From: Bacteroidota bacterium
Lineage (GTDB): Bacteria > Bacteroidota > Bacteroidia > Bacteroidales > F082
Reading direction: 5' to 3'
NCBI GenBank assembly: GCA_016845175.1
Contig: JAERTD010000103.1
Coordinates: 1-64,000, forward strand
Length of the DNA: 64,000 nucleotides
The translations under genes were made by a program, and so were the position numbers. Each line of letters begins with the position of its first letter. Positions within the stretch are counted from its first letter, which is position 1. Below, piece after piece: positions 26,126 through 35,406 of the stretch. The notes beneath the pieces were generated by a model. The model was not told where the DNA came from, did not search any database, and saw nothing but the letters and a program-made list of their open reading frames with translations.

Positions 26126-27694
26126 ATGGCTCAACTACCCGGAATTTTCAATGATGTCATCGGCCCCATAATGAGAGGCCCATCCAGTTCTCACACCGCT
26201 GCTTCATGGAGAATAGGCAAAATTTGTCGAGAACTCCTGGGCGAAACCCTCACCAAGGCCCTGATAGTGTTCGAGGCTGATAGTCCCTGGGCTGCAAATT
26301 ACCAGGAACAGGGAACAGTTATGGGCATGAACGGGGGATTGCTGGGGCTGGACATTGTCGATGAGGCGATGAAAAATACAGAAACAATAGCTGAAAATAA
26401 AGGAGTCCATATACAATACAGCATAGAAACATTTGCTTCCAAACATCCTAATACAGTGAAGGTAAAGCTATGGGGAGCAGATGGAAAAGTATTATATGCT
26501 ACTGCTGTTTCTTCAGGTGGTGGTGCCTTTGAAATTCTTGAGTTGAATGGTTTTGATGTATCCATTTCCGGAGGTTCCCATGAACTTCTGATATTCTCAT
26601 CAAATGATCAATTAAGTTTAGACCAACTTCCAATCCAATTCAGTGGCCAAGTAGCAGTTTCCAGATCAAATAGTGAAGATTCCCATTTACTACATTTGAA
26701 ATTGTCCGAAAAAGTTCCTGATGAATCACTTGAAGGACTTAAATCCCAAGTCTTTGTCAATGGCATAAATTATAGCCAGGCTGTGCTTCCTGTTGTTTCG
26801 GGATATGATAAGCCCATGCCTTTTAAAACCCTTGACTCGCTTATCGAATTTTCCGAGAAAGAAAACCTCGATCTGGGTAACTTAGGCATGAAGTATGAAC
26901 AATCTATGAGTGGTTTGTCTGATCCAGAACTGATGGAGCAGATGGCGAGTATAATCACCATTATAGATGACAGTATTTTCAAAGGCTTAAAGGGTACTAA
27001 TTATTCAGATCGGATCCTGCATCAGCAATCACATTTGATTAAGGATGCTGAAACTGCAGCAAAGATCCCTTCATCAGGATTAATCAATAATACTCTGGCC
27101 AATGTCACAGCCATTATGGAAGCCAAAAGCGCCATGGAGCTTATCGTTGCTAATCCTACTGCAGGATCCTGTGGTACTGTGGGAGGCTTGGTGAAAGCAG
27201 TTTCAGAGGAAATTGGAGCCAATAAGCAAGCAGTGGTCAAGGCCTATTTTGCAGCAGGTTTGGTGGGTGCCTATTTTGCTATGGGTCCTGGATTTTCAGC
27301 CGAAGCCCATGGCTGCCAGGTGGAATGCGGAGCTGCTTCAGGAATGGCAGCAGCAGCCGTCGCTCAATTGTATGGAGGATCAGCCAGGACAGCATTGGCA
27401 GCAGCATCCATGGCCATTCAGAATATGCTCGGATTAATTTGCGATCCGGTGGCCGACCGGGTAGAAGTGCCCTGCCTCGGAAAAAATATCAGCGCAGCCA
27501 TGAATGCTTTATCTTCAGCTACCATGGCCTGCTCAGGCTATGATGCAGTCATCCCTCTGGATGAAGTTATTGAAACAGTATCCAGAGTAAGTCAGGACAT
27601 GCCCAACTGTGTAAAATGTTCAGGTACAGGTGGTCTGGCAATTACCGAGACCGCTATACAACTGAAGAAATCATTGGAAAACAAAGAAAACTAA
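26126..27694 (+). CDS. sdaA: L-serine ammonia-lyase, iron-sulfur dependent (single chain)
   Basis: It deaminates L-serine to pyruvate and ammonia with an oxygen-sensitive [4Fe-4S] cluster. The N-terminal beta domain starts GPIMRGPSSSHTAA. The alpha domain has NPTAGSCGTVGG, then Cys residues at HGCQVEC (C397, C401), LICDPVADRVEVPC (C439, C450) and MPNCVKCSGTGG. Fused alpha and beta domains explain the 522 residues, somewhat longer than the usual 450-460; the extra length lies in the N-terminal half between the two domains. It starts 79 bp after rdhC. It may be independent, as serine catabolism has no obvious link to dehalogenation, although pyruvate from serine could supply electrons. Confidence 0.9.
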   Translation: MAQLPGIFNDVIGPIMRGPSSSHTAASWRIGKICRELLGETLTKALIVFEADSPWAANYQEQGTVMGMNGGLLGLDIVDEAMKNTETIAENKGVHIQYSIETFASKHPNTVKVKLWGADGKVLYATAVSSGGGAFEILELNGFDVSISGGSHELLIFSSNDQLSLDQLPIQFSGQVAVSRSNSEDSHLLHLKLSEKVPDESLEGLKSQVFVNGINYSQAVLPVVSGYDKPMPFKTLDSLIEFSEKENLDLGNLGMKYEQSMSGLSDPELMEQMASIITIIDDSIFKGLKGTNYSDRILHQQSHLIKDAETAAKIPSSGLINNTLANVTAIMEAKSAMELIVANPTAGSCGTVGGLVKAVSEEIGANKQAVVKAYFAAGLVGAYFAMGPGFSAEAHGCQVECGAASGMAAAAVAQLYGGSARTALAAASMAIQNMLGLICDPVADRVEVPCLGKNISAAMNALSSATMACSGYDAVIPLDEVIETVSRVSQDMPNCVKCSGTGGLAITETAIQLKKSLENKEN

Positions 27695-27706
27695 GGCAGG
27701 TTTTTT

Positions 27707-29155
27707 CTAATGACTTTTACGAATCAACTTACCCGTTTTCAAGAGTTTACTGCCTTCCAAAACCTGATAATAGTACAATCCTGCGGCCAAGCTCTCCTGC
27801 GGTTTCCACACACAGCTGCCCACATTATGGCCATTTTTCGATACCGATAGGGTATCCAGCAATCGGCCATTGGCGTCATAAATCCGAATGCTACACAGGT
27901 TTATATTGTCAGAATCAATGGTAAAACTCAGCTCATTATAAAAGGGGTTGGGACGTAAAGAAACACCTGAACCCTGCCAGAATGGCTCTTCAATGGTACT
28001 GGAGCCTGCCGGAAAAAACATCTCCAATACATCATCCAAATAAGCCCTCCAGAAACCCCAGCTATGACCATCAGGATATTCTGTATAAAAGTATTCGTAG
28101 GACTTATCTTCAAGAATGGGAATGAAATTCCTTACCCTCGGCATCAGATAGGGTATATCATAAAGTCCGAGATCCAGGTAAAGTTTAATATCCATGGTAG
28201 GTTGCGCAGCAAAAAAAGCGCTGATGTAGTTTTCTATATTACTGGATTGGGCAGCCACGTTGGCAAAAACTTCAGGATGGTTCATAGCCATCCAAAGGGA
28301 AATATTCCCTCCATTGGAAACGCCCACCACTAGCTGACGGTATTTATCATCCGTTGCATGAAAACGTTCCCTTGCCCAGGGCAGTATATCTTCAATAACA
28401 AAACTGGTAAAGGCTTGCCTATCATCTCCTGAATATTCTGCATTCCGGTTCACCGGTGGAATAAAAACACAAACCAAGGAGTCAATTCTACCTTCCGACA
28501 GTAGATTATCCAATATGTTTTTGGCACTACCAAGGTTTAAATAATCGGTTCCGTCATGAAAAACTACCAATCCATATTTCTTACCCTGGGTATTGAAACC
28601 CGGTGGTGTATACACCAGAATTTGACGTGAGTTGGACAATTGACTGCTGTAAAAACTGGTGTCGAAAACTGTTCCATGGGAGATGTCTGGTCTGTACTCA
28701 ATTTCAGTCGGCATCTCAAAATGAGGCATGCGTAACTCCGAGTTCGGCCCGTAACCACCAAGAATGGTGTAAGGATTGTTGGGATCCAATATCCAGTTGG
28801 AACCATTGATGACGAACTTATAATCCAAACGTGCAGCAGCCTCATATCGTGCCGTATAATACCAGAAGTTGGTACCCGCTACCGCTTGCATAAATAGCTT
28901 GGTGGGGTCCCATCCGGTCGCATCTCCTGCCACACTTACTGAGTTGCCTGCCCCCTGATAGACGAAATGAGCCAAAGTATCCTGCTCAGTATAGGGTAGG
29001 TGGGAGACTGTATCCATAAATTGATCAACCAGGGCCTGACGTTCAGGTTCAGTTGCATTGTTCAAGGTAGTAATAAAGGAATCAAATGACTGTGCCGTGG
29101 AAACTTGAAGAAACAGGAAGAATATAATTACAAAAGCTGGGGTTCTCATATGCAT
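27707..29155 (-). CDS. Secreted esterase (Fes/EsteraseD type) with N-terminal early-set domain and T9SS signal
   Basis: This 482-residue protein has a signal peptide (FVIIFFLFLQVSTAQ) and an early-set Ig-like domain (about 60-140; VSVAGDATGWDP resembles CBM48 and Fes N-domains). An alpha/beta-hydrolase esterase domain covers about 160-385, with nucleophile S280 in GVSNGG and probable catalytic H364 in PDGHSWGFW. The end is a T9SS type A signal (SLRPNPFYNE... to GLYYYQVLEG...). Relatives include enterochelin esterases and carbohydrate feruloyl or acetyl esterases. With no siderophore genes around, polysaccharide de-esterification is as likely. It converges on sdaA with 12 bases between stops. 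M1 and M3 are both possible starts. Confidence 0.87.
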   Translation of the reverse strand: MHMRTPAFVIIFFLFLQVSTAQSFDSFITTLNNATEPERQALVDQFMDTVSHLPYTEQDTLAHFVYQGAGNSVSVAGDATGWDPTKLFMQAVAGTNFWYYTARYEAAARLDYKFVINGSNWILDPNNPYTILGGYGPNSELRMPHFEMPTEIEYRPDISHGTVFDTSFYSSQLSNSRQILVYTPPGFNTQGKKYGLVVFHDGTDYLNLGSAKNILDNLLSEGRIDSLVCVFIPPVNRNAEYSGDDRQAFTSFVIEDILPWARERFHATDDKYRQLVVGVSNGGNISLWMAMNHPEVFANVAAQSSNIENYISAFFAAQPTMDIKLYLDLGLYDIPYLMPRVRNFIPILEDKSYEYFYTEYPDGHSWGFWRAYLDDVLEMFFPAGSSTIEEPFWQGSGVSLRPNPFYNELSFTIDSDNINLCSIRIYDANGRLLDTLSVSKNGHNVGSCVWKPQESLAAGLYYYQVLEGSKLLKTGKLIRKSH

Positions 29156-29172
29156 AGGTTTTACTGAGTAAA

Positions 29173-29202
29173 GTTAGCGGTTTTTACATCGAAGTCGCTA
29201 AC
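29173..29202. repeat. Inverted repeat upstream of the secreted esterase
   Basis: GTTAGCG and CGCTAAC, perfect 7-bp arms separated by 16 bp, ending 18 bp upstream of the esterase start codon. A minus-strand -7-like TAACTTTA overlaps the proximal arm, so the repeat could be an operator. It could also be chance. Confidence 0.3.
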
Positions 29203-29315
29203 ATTATATTTGATCACGCTGATTTGAAGAATTCAGACTAAGTTGTCATGCAGGAGTACATGTTTCTTATAGAGTCATTGTACAGGTCCGAGTGACACTA
29301 TGTGCTACAACTGAA

Positions 29316-29861
29316 TTATTGAGAAGTATCGACATCACAGGAATCACCCATGCAATTGGGTTTTTCTGCAGGCTTCTTGAAAAGTTTGAGGTATACAAAA
29401 ACATTGTAAAGTTTGCAGCCTATGCAAATACCAAAAGCCGTTTCAAAAAACAGCAATACCAGGCACAGCAAACAGAGCATACACACCGAATCGAAATAGG
29501 ATTCATCCTGCAACAAGTATAGAGATAACACGAAAATCACAAGCGATAACAGCAATCCCAAACTCCAGGCAAATTTCTTCTGAATGGCACCAAAATAAAT
29601 GCGGCTTTGCTTGCGTACAAACACATGTGCAATGAAAATGGTGGGCGCAAACTTGGGATTAATAAAGATACCAATGATAAAATTCAATAGCAGGAAGCCT
29701 GAAATATAGGGTATGACAATATACTGTTGTAAAATAAAGCCATTGATAAAAGCTATAATTCCCAGGAGGAACATAATTCCGGCACTACCTCTCAGCCTTC
29801 TTTCATCCAAAACTTTGTATGGAATACCCTCCACATACGCTCCAAAACTAAACAATGACAT
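29316..29861 (-). CDS. DUF4395 family membrane protein with cysteine pairs
   Basis: It has 181 residues and four to five hydrophobic helices. Family landmarks are NPKFAPT, VRKQSRIYFGAIQKKFAW and FGICIGCKLY. The cysteines stand out: CMLCLLC in one helix, CIGC in the next, and a C-terminal PNCMGDSC. These pairs could bind metal or carry disulfides. Members of this family occur near thiosulfate or other sulfurtransferase and redox genes in some bacteria; no such neighbour is visible here. The function is unknown. A perfect -7 box lies upstream. Confidence 0.8.
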   Translation of the reverse strand: MSLFSFGAYVEGIPYKVLDERRLRGSAGIMFLLGIIAFINGFILQQYIVIPYISGFLLLNFIIGIFINPKFAPTIFIAHVFVRKQSRIYFGAIQKKFAWSLGLLLSLVIFVLSLYLLQDESYFDSVCMLCLLCLVLLFFETAFGICIGCKLYNVFVYLKLFKKPAEKPNCMGDSCDVDTSQ

Positions 29862-29913
29862 AGGTCAACAATTAGGTTAATATTTTTCCAACTAGCATCT
29901 AATTATCAGTGGG

Positions 29914-29921
29914 CAAAGGTA
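29914..29921 (-). promoter_or_regulatory. -7 promoter box for the DUF4395 gene
   Basis: Read on the minus strand this is TACCTTTG followed by CC, an exact TAnnTTTG, 53 nt upstream of the ATG at 29861. No clear -33 element is seen. Confidence 0.4.
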
Positions 29922-30082
29922 GCTGTATTTAAAAATTCATGAGCAGCTAAATTGCTAAATTGTGTTAAATACTTTACTGATTATTTGAATGCCAATACCA
30001 TAATCCTGGTCTATGCTATCCTATTTATTAACAGCTACAAACATAAGGCAGACCCATAGTTAAATATAAGCTCCTAAAGGTC

Positions 30083-30090
30083 TATATTTG
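30083..30090 (+). promoter_or_regulatory. -7 promoter box for the LpxR-like gene
   Basis: TATATTTG, an exact TAnnTTTG, 16 nt upstream of the GTG start at 30107. This implies a very short leader. The expected -33 position reads GTTA, so that half is weak. Confidence 0.45.
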
Positions 30091-30106
30091 TTTAAACTCA
30101 ATTCAA

Positions 30107-31066
30107 GTGAAACGAAGCTTACTTCTTCTTCTCTTCTTCATTGGCATTTGTTCTGCAACTTTAGCACAAGTGAACAGCAGTCGGGTATGCTGGAATGATG
30201 AAAAAGATAAAAGCATTTCCCTTCAGTTTGATAACGATACTTACTATTATACCGATTACTATTATACCAATGGATTGGAGGTAGAACTCATACTACCTGA
30301 CATTACCCAATCACCCACCTCAGCAGTTTTTCCTAAAATCACCGACAACCAAAAACTAATTTCTGGTGTGGGGCTTGCCCATCGCTTATACACTCCAAAG
30401 AACATACGCGACACCCTGATACAATTTAACGACAGGCCTTTCGCCGCTACTTTGGAAATCAACCATTTTATGTTTTCAAAGAATCAAATCACAGGAAGTT
30501 CTTTTTCCGGGCAATTGCAACTAGGGCTCATGGGTCCTGCGGCAGGAGGTGCCCAATTTCATCAACTCATACACGATTGGATTCAATCACCGGATCCCAA
30601 TGGCTGGGATTATCAGATCGCCAACGACATCATCCTCAACTATAACTTCCAAATGTATCATCCCTTTATTTACACACCTTCTGTCAGCTTCGGCATCAGT
30701 GGCAAGATTCGTGCGGGTACTCTCTTCGATGATCTGGGGATTGGTCTGCATTTTGCCACCGGCAAGAAGCAGCTAAAAGCATCATCAACAAGTAATTTCA
30801 AAAAACCTCAAATATTTTTCACCACGGATCTCGATTATAAGTTGGTTGTATATAATGCGACGCTTCAGGGTGGACTTTTCTCAACAAATGATCCCTACGT
30901 GATGTCTTTTTCTTCGATAACACCATACGTTATAAGTGCTCATGCCAGATTAGGTATCCTCTGGTATGGCATATCCCTTAGTTATGCCCACAACTATATC
31001 AGCAAAGAATTCGATGCTGGAGAATCCCATAATTATGGCAGTTTCACATTGAAAATAGGATTTTGA
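30107..31066 (+). CDS. LpxR-like outer-membrane protein (lipid A deacylase family)
   Basis: Characterised LpxR proteins are outer-membrane barrels that remove the 3'-acyloxyacyl chain from lipid A. This one has 319 residues, a GTG start (no ATG fits) and a signal peptide (SLLLLLFFIGICSATLAQ). The family opening FDNDTYYYTDYYYTNGLEV carries the Asn-Asp-Thr and Tyr-Tyr-Thr-Asn-Gly residues typical of this fold. Later come the GLMGPAAGG strand and LIHDWIQSPDPNGWDYQIAND, also LpxR-like. The C-terminal strand ends in Phe (FTLKIGF), as outer-membrane barrels do. Whether it is an active deacylase is unproven. It is monocistronic. Confidence 0.85.
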   Translation: MKRSLLLLLFFIGICSATLAQVNSSRVCWNDEKDKSISLQFDNDTYYYTDYYYTNGLEVELILPDITQSPTSAVFPKITDNQKLISGVGLAHRLYTPKNIRDTLIQFNDRPFAATLEINHFMFSKNQITGSSFSGQLQLGLMGPAAGGAQFHQLIHDWIQSPDPNGWDYQIANDIILNYNFQMYHPFIYTPSVSFGISGKIRAGTLFDDLGIGLHFATGKKQLKASSTSNFKKPQIFFTTDLDYKLVVYNATLQGGLFSTNDPYVMSFSSITPYVISAHARLGILWYGISLSYAHNYISKEFDAGESHNYGSFTLKIGF

Positions 31067-31165
31067 TGGGTGCTTAGCTGGTTTTGGATATGCTCATATG
31101 TTATATGCACATGCCTCTGTCAACATTTTTATATATTTACCCCTTGCAATTCCATCTTCTGAATC

Positions 31166-32470
31166 ATGAAACAGAAACCACTACAATCCTTTAATGTTGC
31201 GCGTTTTATCAGTGAAGAAACCATAGGAGGTGTCATTCTGATTGCCGCTACTTTGGTTGCCCTGGTATGGGCCAATTCATCTTTCTATGATACCTACCAC
31301 TACATCTGGCACGATATTATTATCGGCGTTCAGTGGGGTGATTTTAATATGAAAGGTAACATCCACCATTTCATTAATGATGGATTGATGGCGGTTTTCT
31401 TTTTTACCGTGGGCTTGGAGATAAAGCGGGAAATAATGGGGGGTGAATTATCTACCATGAAAAAAGCTTCTATGCCCATTGCTGCTGCTATTGGAGGAAT
31501 GGTTGTCCCAGCATGTATTTATGCATTGGTTGCCATTAATAACCCTGAATATATCAACGGATGGGGAATCCCCATGGCTACGGATATTGCTTTTGCACTC
31601 GGTTTGCTGGCCATGCTTGGGAAACGGGTCAATATTAACCTTAAAATTTTCCTTACTGCCCTGGCCATCGCTGATGACCTGGGAGCTGTTATGGTCATCG
31701 CCATTTTCTATACAGAATCCATCGACTTCAATGAATTGATGACTGCTGCTTTCTTCATGACAGTATTAATTGGTGCCAATTATGCCGGGGTCAGGCGAAC
31801 GGTTTTTTATGCGGCCGTGGGTTTGCTGGGCGTTTGGATTGCCTTTGTTTATTCGGGCGTTCATGCCACCATTGCAGGGGTGCTCATAGCACTTACCATT
31901 CCAGCCAGAACAAAAATCAGTGAAACCTACTATGTAATAAGGCTAAGAAGATTAATACATAAGTTCGATAAAGAACCACCCAATGAAAATAACCTACTTA
32001 CGAAAAATCAGGCTCACATCCTGTCAGACATTGAAGAGTTGAATGAAAAGGCACATACACCATTACAAAAGTTGGAACATGCCCTCCACCCCATCACAAC
32101 CTTTCTGATCCTTCCCATTTTTGCGCTGGCCAATGCTGGTGTGCACATCGAAGGTAGTATTATGGATATGTTGTTGCACCCCATTTCTTTGGGTATCATT
32201 GGAGGATTGGTATTGGGTAAATTCCTGGGAATTTCGTTACTCTCGAGATTGACGGTAAAACTCAAACTGGCCACCCTCCCCGAAGGGGTGAGCTGGAACC
32301 AGATTTATGGTGTGAGCTTTCTGGCAGGTATCGGTTTTACCATGTCGATGTTTATCTCAGACCTTGCTTTTGCTGATGCCGCTTTTAAACAAATAGCCAA
32401 AGTGGGTATTATCGCAGCATCATTGTTATCCGCTACCATTGGAATGGTTTGGTTGGCACGCTCTAAATAA
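31166..32470 (+). CDS. nhaA: Na+/H+ antiporter NhaA
   Basis: This inner-membrane antiporter exports Na+ in exchange for protons, regulating pH and salt. At 434 residues it has about twelve helices and the full NhaA signature set: ETIGGVILIAATLVALVWANS, HHFINDGLMAVFFFTVGLEIKRE, the ion-binding Asp pair in ALAIADDLGAV, and GIGFTMSMFISDLAF near the end. A hydrophilic loop of about 60 residues in the middle (EPPNENNLLTKNQ...) is longer than in E. coli NhaA but usual in Bacteroidota. It is monocistronic with a weak -7 box (TATATTTA, 31132-31139). Its presence fits a saline habitat. Confidence 0.95.
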   Translation: MKQKPLQSFNVARFISEETIGGVILIAATLVALVWANSSFYDTYHYIWHDIIIGVQWGDFNMKGNIHHFINDGLMAVFFFTVGLEIKREIMGGELSTMKKASMPIAAAIGGMVVPACIYALVAINNPEYINGWGIPMATDIAFALGLLAMLGKRVNINLKIFLTALAIADDLGAVMVIAIFYTESIDFNELMTAAFFMTVLIGANYAGVRRTVFYAAVGLLGVWIAFVYSGVHATIAGVLIALTIPARTKISETYYVIRLRRLIHKFDKEPPNENNLLTKNQAHILSDIEELNEKAHTPLQKLEHALHPITTFLILPIFALANAGVHIEGSIMDMLLHPISLGIIGGLVLGKFLGISLLSRLTVKLKLATLPEGVSWNQIYGVSFLAGIGFTMSMFISDLAFADAAFKQIAKVGIIAASLLSATIGMVWLARSK

Positions 32471-32607
32471 AGTCCATATTTATATGCAGAAGTATCACTT
32501 TGTTGGCCTTAGATTGCATCACTGGTTCAACTTAGTTTGTGTTAAATTATTGGCAGGGTTTCCGCACAATTGCTTATTTTCGTCCATCAGTACCAAAACC
32601 CTCATAA

Positions 32608-33783
32608 ATGGACCTAAGTGTTTATTTTAAACCGATCATCCAAGCAGAATCTGATTTTCTTCCAAGTCCCGGAAAAAACAGGATTGGGGATATCATTCAG
32701 AAATTTACAGACTCCGATGCTTTTCCTGATCTAAGCGAAACCCAGCTCGCCATTATTGGGGTGAACGAAGACCGGGCTGCCATGGAAAATATGGGGTGTG
32801 GACAAGGTCCTGATGAAGTCAGAAAGCAATTGTACCAATTGTTTTTCCATACCAACACCCTTCAAATTACTGACTTAGGCAATATTATCAGTGGTAACAG
32901 CATTGACGATACTTATTTTGCTCTGAAAGAGGTCATTGCTGAGCTAATTAAAGCCGATATATTACCCTTGATCATTGGAGGGAGCCAGGACCTGACTTAT
33001 GCCAATTATTTGGCTTATGAAAATATTGGCCGGGTGGTGAATATTGCAGCCATTGATCCCATATTTGATCTGGGTCATGATGAACACGAATTAAATGCCA
33101 GATCCTATCTCAGCAGAATCATCCTCCATCAGCCGAATTTCCTTTTCAACTTTACCAATATTGGATACCAATCCTATTTTGTGGATCAGGAAGCTGTTTC
33201 CCTGATGAAGAACCTGTTTTTTGATGCCAATCGACTGGGTGTGGTCAGAAAGGATATGGAAGAAGCGGAACCCATGATCCGAAATGCGGATATTCTAAGT
33301 TTTGATATGGCAGCCATACGCTATAGCGATTCTCCGGGTAATGCTTTTTCAGGGCCCAATGGGTTTAGTGGTGAAGAGGCATGTCAGCTATGCCGCTATG
33401 CAGGAATGAGTGACAAACTGAGCAGTGTGGGATTCTATGGTCTGAATCCCAGATTCGATCAACGGGGGATTTCCGCCCAGCTGTTGGCTCAGATGATCTG
33501 GTATTTCATTGATGGTTTCATGAACCGCCAACATGATTTTCCCGGAAGCAACAAGGAACAATACATTCGATATACTGTTAAAGTGGAAGACTTTGAAGAT
33601 GATCTTGTGTTCCTGAAAAGCAAAAAAACAGACCGCTGGTGGATGGAAGTGAGCACTACCAATAAAACCAACAGAAAATACATCCGACATCAGTTTGTTC
33701 CCTGTTCTTATGGTGATTATCAATCGGCCATGGAACATGAAATTCCAGACCGCTGGTTAAAGGTTCAGCAAAAATTGATGTAA
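32608..33783 (+). CDS. Ureohydrolase-family protein (arginase/formimidoylglutamase-like) with degenerate metal site
   Basis: The fold is that of the arginase/agmatinase/formimidoylglutamase family, but three of the six usual Mn ligands are changed. GGSHD reads G124-G-S-Q127-D, so His became Gln. D-A-H-x-D reads D150-P-I152-F-D154, so His became Ile. S-x-D-x-D reads S231-F-D233-M-A235, so the second Asp became Ala. This makes manganese-dependent hydrolysis unlikely. At 391 residues it is longer than arginases because of a C-terminal extension (KVEDFEDDLVFLKSKKTDRWWMEV). It has no signal peptide. Automated annotation would probably say formimidoylglutamase, but no histidine-degradation genes are nearby. 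It is more likely a scaffold or binding protein. It converges on ruvC. Confidence 0.8.
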   Translation: MDLSVYFKPIIQAESDFLPSPGKNRIGDIIQKFTDSDAFPDLSETQLAIIGVNEDRAAMENMGCGQGPDEVRKQLYQLFFHTNTLQITDLGNIISGNSIDDTYFALKEVIAELIKADILPLIIGGSQDLTYANYLAYENIGRVVNIAAIDPIFDLGHDEHELNARSYLSRIILHQPNFLFNFTNIGYQSYFVDQEAVSLMKNLFFDANRLGVVRKDMEEAEPMIRNADILSFDMAAIRYSDSPGNAFSGPNGFSGEEACQLCRYAGMSDKLSSVGFYGLNPRFDQRGISAQLLAQMIWYFIDGFMNRQHDFPGSNKEQYIRYTVKVEDFEDDLVFLKSKKTDRWWMEVSTTNKTNRKYIRHQFVPCSYGDYQSAMEHEIPDRWLKVQQKLM

Positions 33784-33807
33784 CATTTTATGAGTCAGTC
33801 ACTCAGC

Positions 33808-34371
33808 CTATTTCTTTTGTCTTCCGGGATTTTCCTTTAGAAAACTCTTCCAGCCGCTATAACTGGTGCCAGTACTTGCCTTATTTCCCTGAAAATAATG
33901 ACACACAGCAGCTGCCAGTCCATCAGTAGCATCCATATATTCGGGCTCTTCCTCAAATACTACCAGATTGGCCAGCATGGCGGATACCTGCTCCTTTGAT
34001 GCATTGCCATTCCCGGTTATGGATTGCTTGATTTTTTTGGGTGAATATTCAAAAATGGGCAAATCCTTGTAAAGTCCGGCGGCCATAGCCACACCCTGGG
34101 CACGGCCCAGTTTTAACATAGATTGTACATTTTTACCAAAGAATGGAGCTTCGATGGCCAGCTCATCAGGCTTATATTCCTCGATGAGACCCAGGGTTCG
34201 TTCGAAAATCTTTTTTAATTTTAGCGCATGGTTGGCATAGCTACCAAGCTTCAATACGCCCATGCTAATCAGCTGGATTTTATTCCCGCTTTGATGAATT
34301 AAGCCATAACCCATGATATTGGTACCTGGATCTATGCCCAGTATGATGCGATCAGAACCCACAAGTGACAT
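33808..34371 (-). CDS. ruvC: Crossover junction endodeoxyribonuclease RuvC
   Basis: It resolves Holliday junctions with RuvAB in the cytoplasm. The 187 residues include [13 protein letters not shown] with the first catalytic Asp (D14), [14 protein letters not shown] with the catalytic Glu, and the C-terminal [13 protein letters not shown] with the last acidic pair. A short lysine-rich tail ends the protein. The start codon lies only 6 bp from that of the divergent membrane protein gene; a GTG four codons in is an alternative start. Confidence 0.96.
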   Translation of the reverse strand: MSLVGSDRIILGIDPGTNIMGYGLIHQSGNKIQLISMGVLKLGSYANHALKLKKIFERTLGLIEEYKPDELAIEAPFFGKNVQSMLKLGRAQGVAMAAGLYKDLPIFEYSPKKIKQSITGNGNASKEQVSAMLANLVVFEEEPEYMDATDGLAAAVCHYFQGNKASTGTSYSGWKSFLKENPGRQKK

Positions 34372-34377
34372 TTGTTT

Positions 34378-35406
34378 ATGAAAACAAAACTACGCAAAAC
34401 ATATAACATTCTGATTCGCTCTTTGATCATCCTGTTGACCATTGGATTCATCTATGAACAGCTGTTTTATGAGAAGGATTTGCAACCTCTCATTGAGTTT
34501 ATCCCTTCGATTACTTCTAACACTTCTTTTGTATGGTTGTTGATCCTGGCAGGCTTACTCATGACTGTCAATTTATTTACGGAAATCTGGAAATGGAAAT
34601 TTCTCATTAACAAACTGGAAAAGGTGAGCTGGTGGAATGCCATTAAAGCCGTCCTCACAGGCATTTCCATTAGTATGTTTCTTCCCAACCGTGTGGGCGA
34701 CTACCTTGGAAGGGTATTTATACTTCGAAAAGCTGATCGCATGCAGGCCGTTCTTGCCACAGTGCTGGGCAGCCTGGCTCAGTTGCTTACCACCATCATT
34801 TTTGGATTGGTGGCCGGATTGCTCTTCTTTCCCCTGTATTTTGAACTCAGCGTAGCCCTCAACCAATGGATTTTTTCGGGGCTGATCATTTTGGTGGCTT
34901 TTTCATTGTTTATTCTCTTATTTCTTTACTTAAATTTCTCTGCATTTACCACTATCATTAAACGAATCAGTGGTAAGTATTTCATTAAAATTGAAAAGTA
35001 TATACAGGTGTTTTCCTGGTATTCAAGTCGGGACCTTTCCAAGGTGTTGATGATAAGCATACTTCGATATCTTGTTTTTTCTTTTCAGTTTTATTTGTTG
35101 TTGGTTGCCTTTGGGGTTCCAGTGAATTATATTGAGGCCATGATGCTGGTTTGTCTGGTGTATATTATGATGACCATTATTCCCACAGTGGCTTTAACAG
35201 AAATTGGGGTGAGGGGGTCGGTCAGTCTTTTCGTCTTTCAATTATTTCTTGCACCCAAAGAACTTTGGTCAGAAAGCATAGGTCTGGGTGTAGCCGCTGC
35301 CTCCACCGTACTATGGCTGATTAATCTGGCTCTACCGGCTTTGTTGGGGATTGTTTTTGTATATAGTTTACGTTTCTTCCGAAAAAATAATGGAAACCAC
35401 TTATAG
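34378..35406 (+). CDS. Lysylphosphatidylglycerol synthase-like / flippase-like integral membrane protein (UPF0104)
   Basis: From the ATG at 34378 there are 342 residues and about eight hydrophobic helices with the pattern of the MprF/AglD flippase-like domain: [29 protein letters not shown] near the start and [30 protein letters not shown] later. Relatives move lipid-linked molecules across the membrane; there is no synthase domain, so only a transport-like role is suggested. The next gene, a membrane glycosyltransferase, starts inside its last codons (17-bp overlap), so the pair probably works on one lipid or glycan. Confidence 0.8.
   Translation: MKTKLRKTYNILIRSLIILLTIGFIYEQLFYEKDLQPLIEFIPSITSNTSFVWLLILAGLLMTVNLFTEIWKWKFLINKLEKVSWWNAIKAVLTGISISMFLPNRVGDYLGRVFILRKADRMQAVLATVLGSLAQLLTTIIFGLVAGLLFFPLYFELSVALNQWIFSGLIILVAFSLFILLFLYLNFSAFTTIIKRISGKYFIKIEKYIQVFSWYSSRDLSKVLMISILRYLVFSFQFYLLLVAFGVPVNYIEAMMLVCLVYIMMTIIPTVALTEIGVRGSVSLFVFQLFLAPKELWSESIGLGVAAASTVLWLINLALPALLGIVFVYSLRFFRKNNGNHL

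Noticed and set aside
29862-30106. Search for tRNA or small RNA genes in the larger gaps
   Set aside because: No cloverleaf, TTCRA T-loop or long stable hairpin was seen here or in the other gaps; only promoter boxes could be supported.
33791-33805. TGAGT-CAGTC-ACTCA inverted repeat between the ureohydrolase-like gene and ruvC
   Set aside because: A stem of only 5 bp without a T run; too weak to call a terminator, although its place between convergent genes is suggestive.
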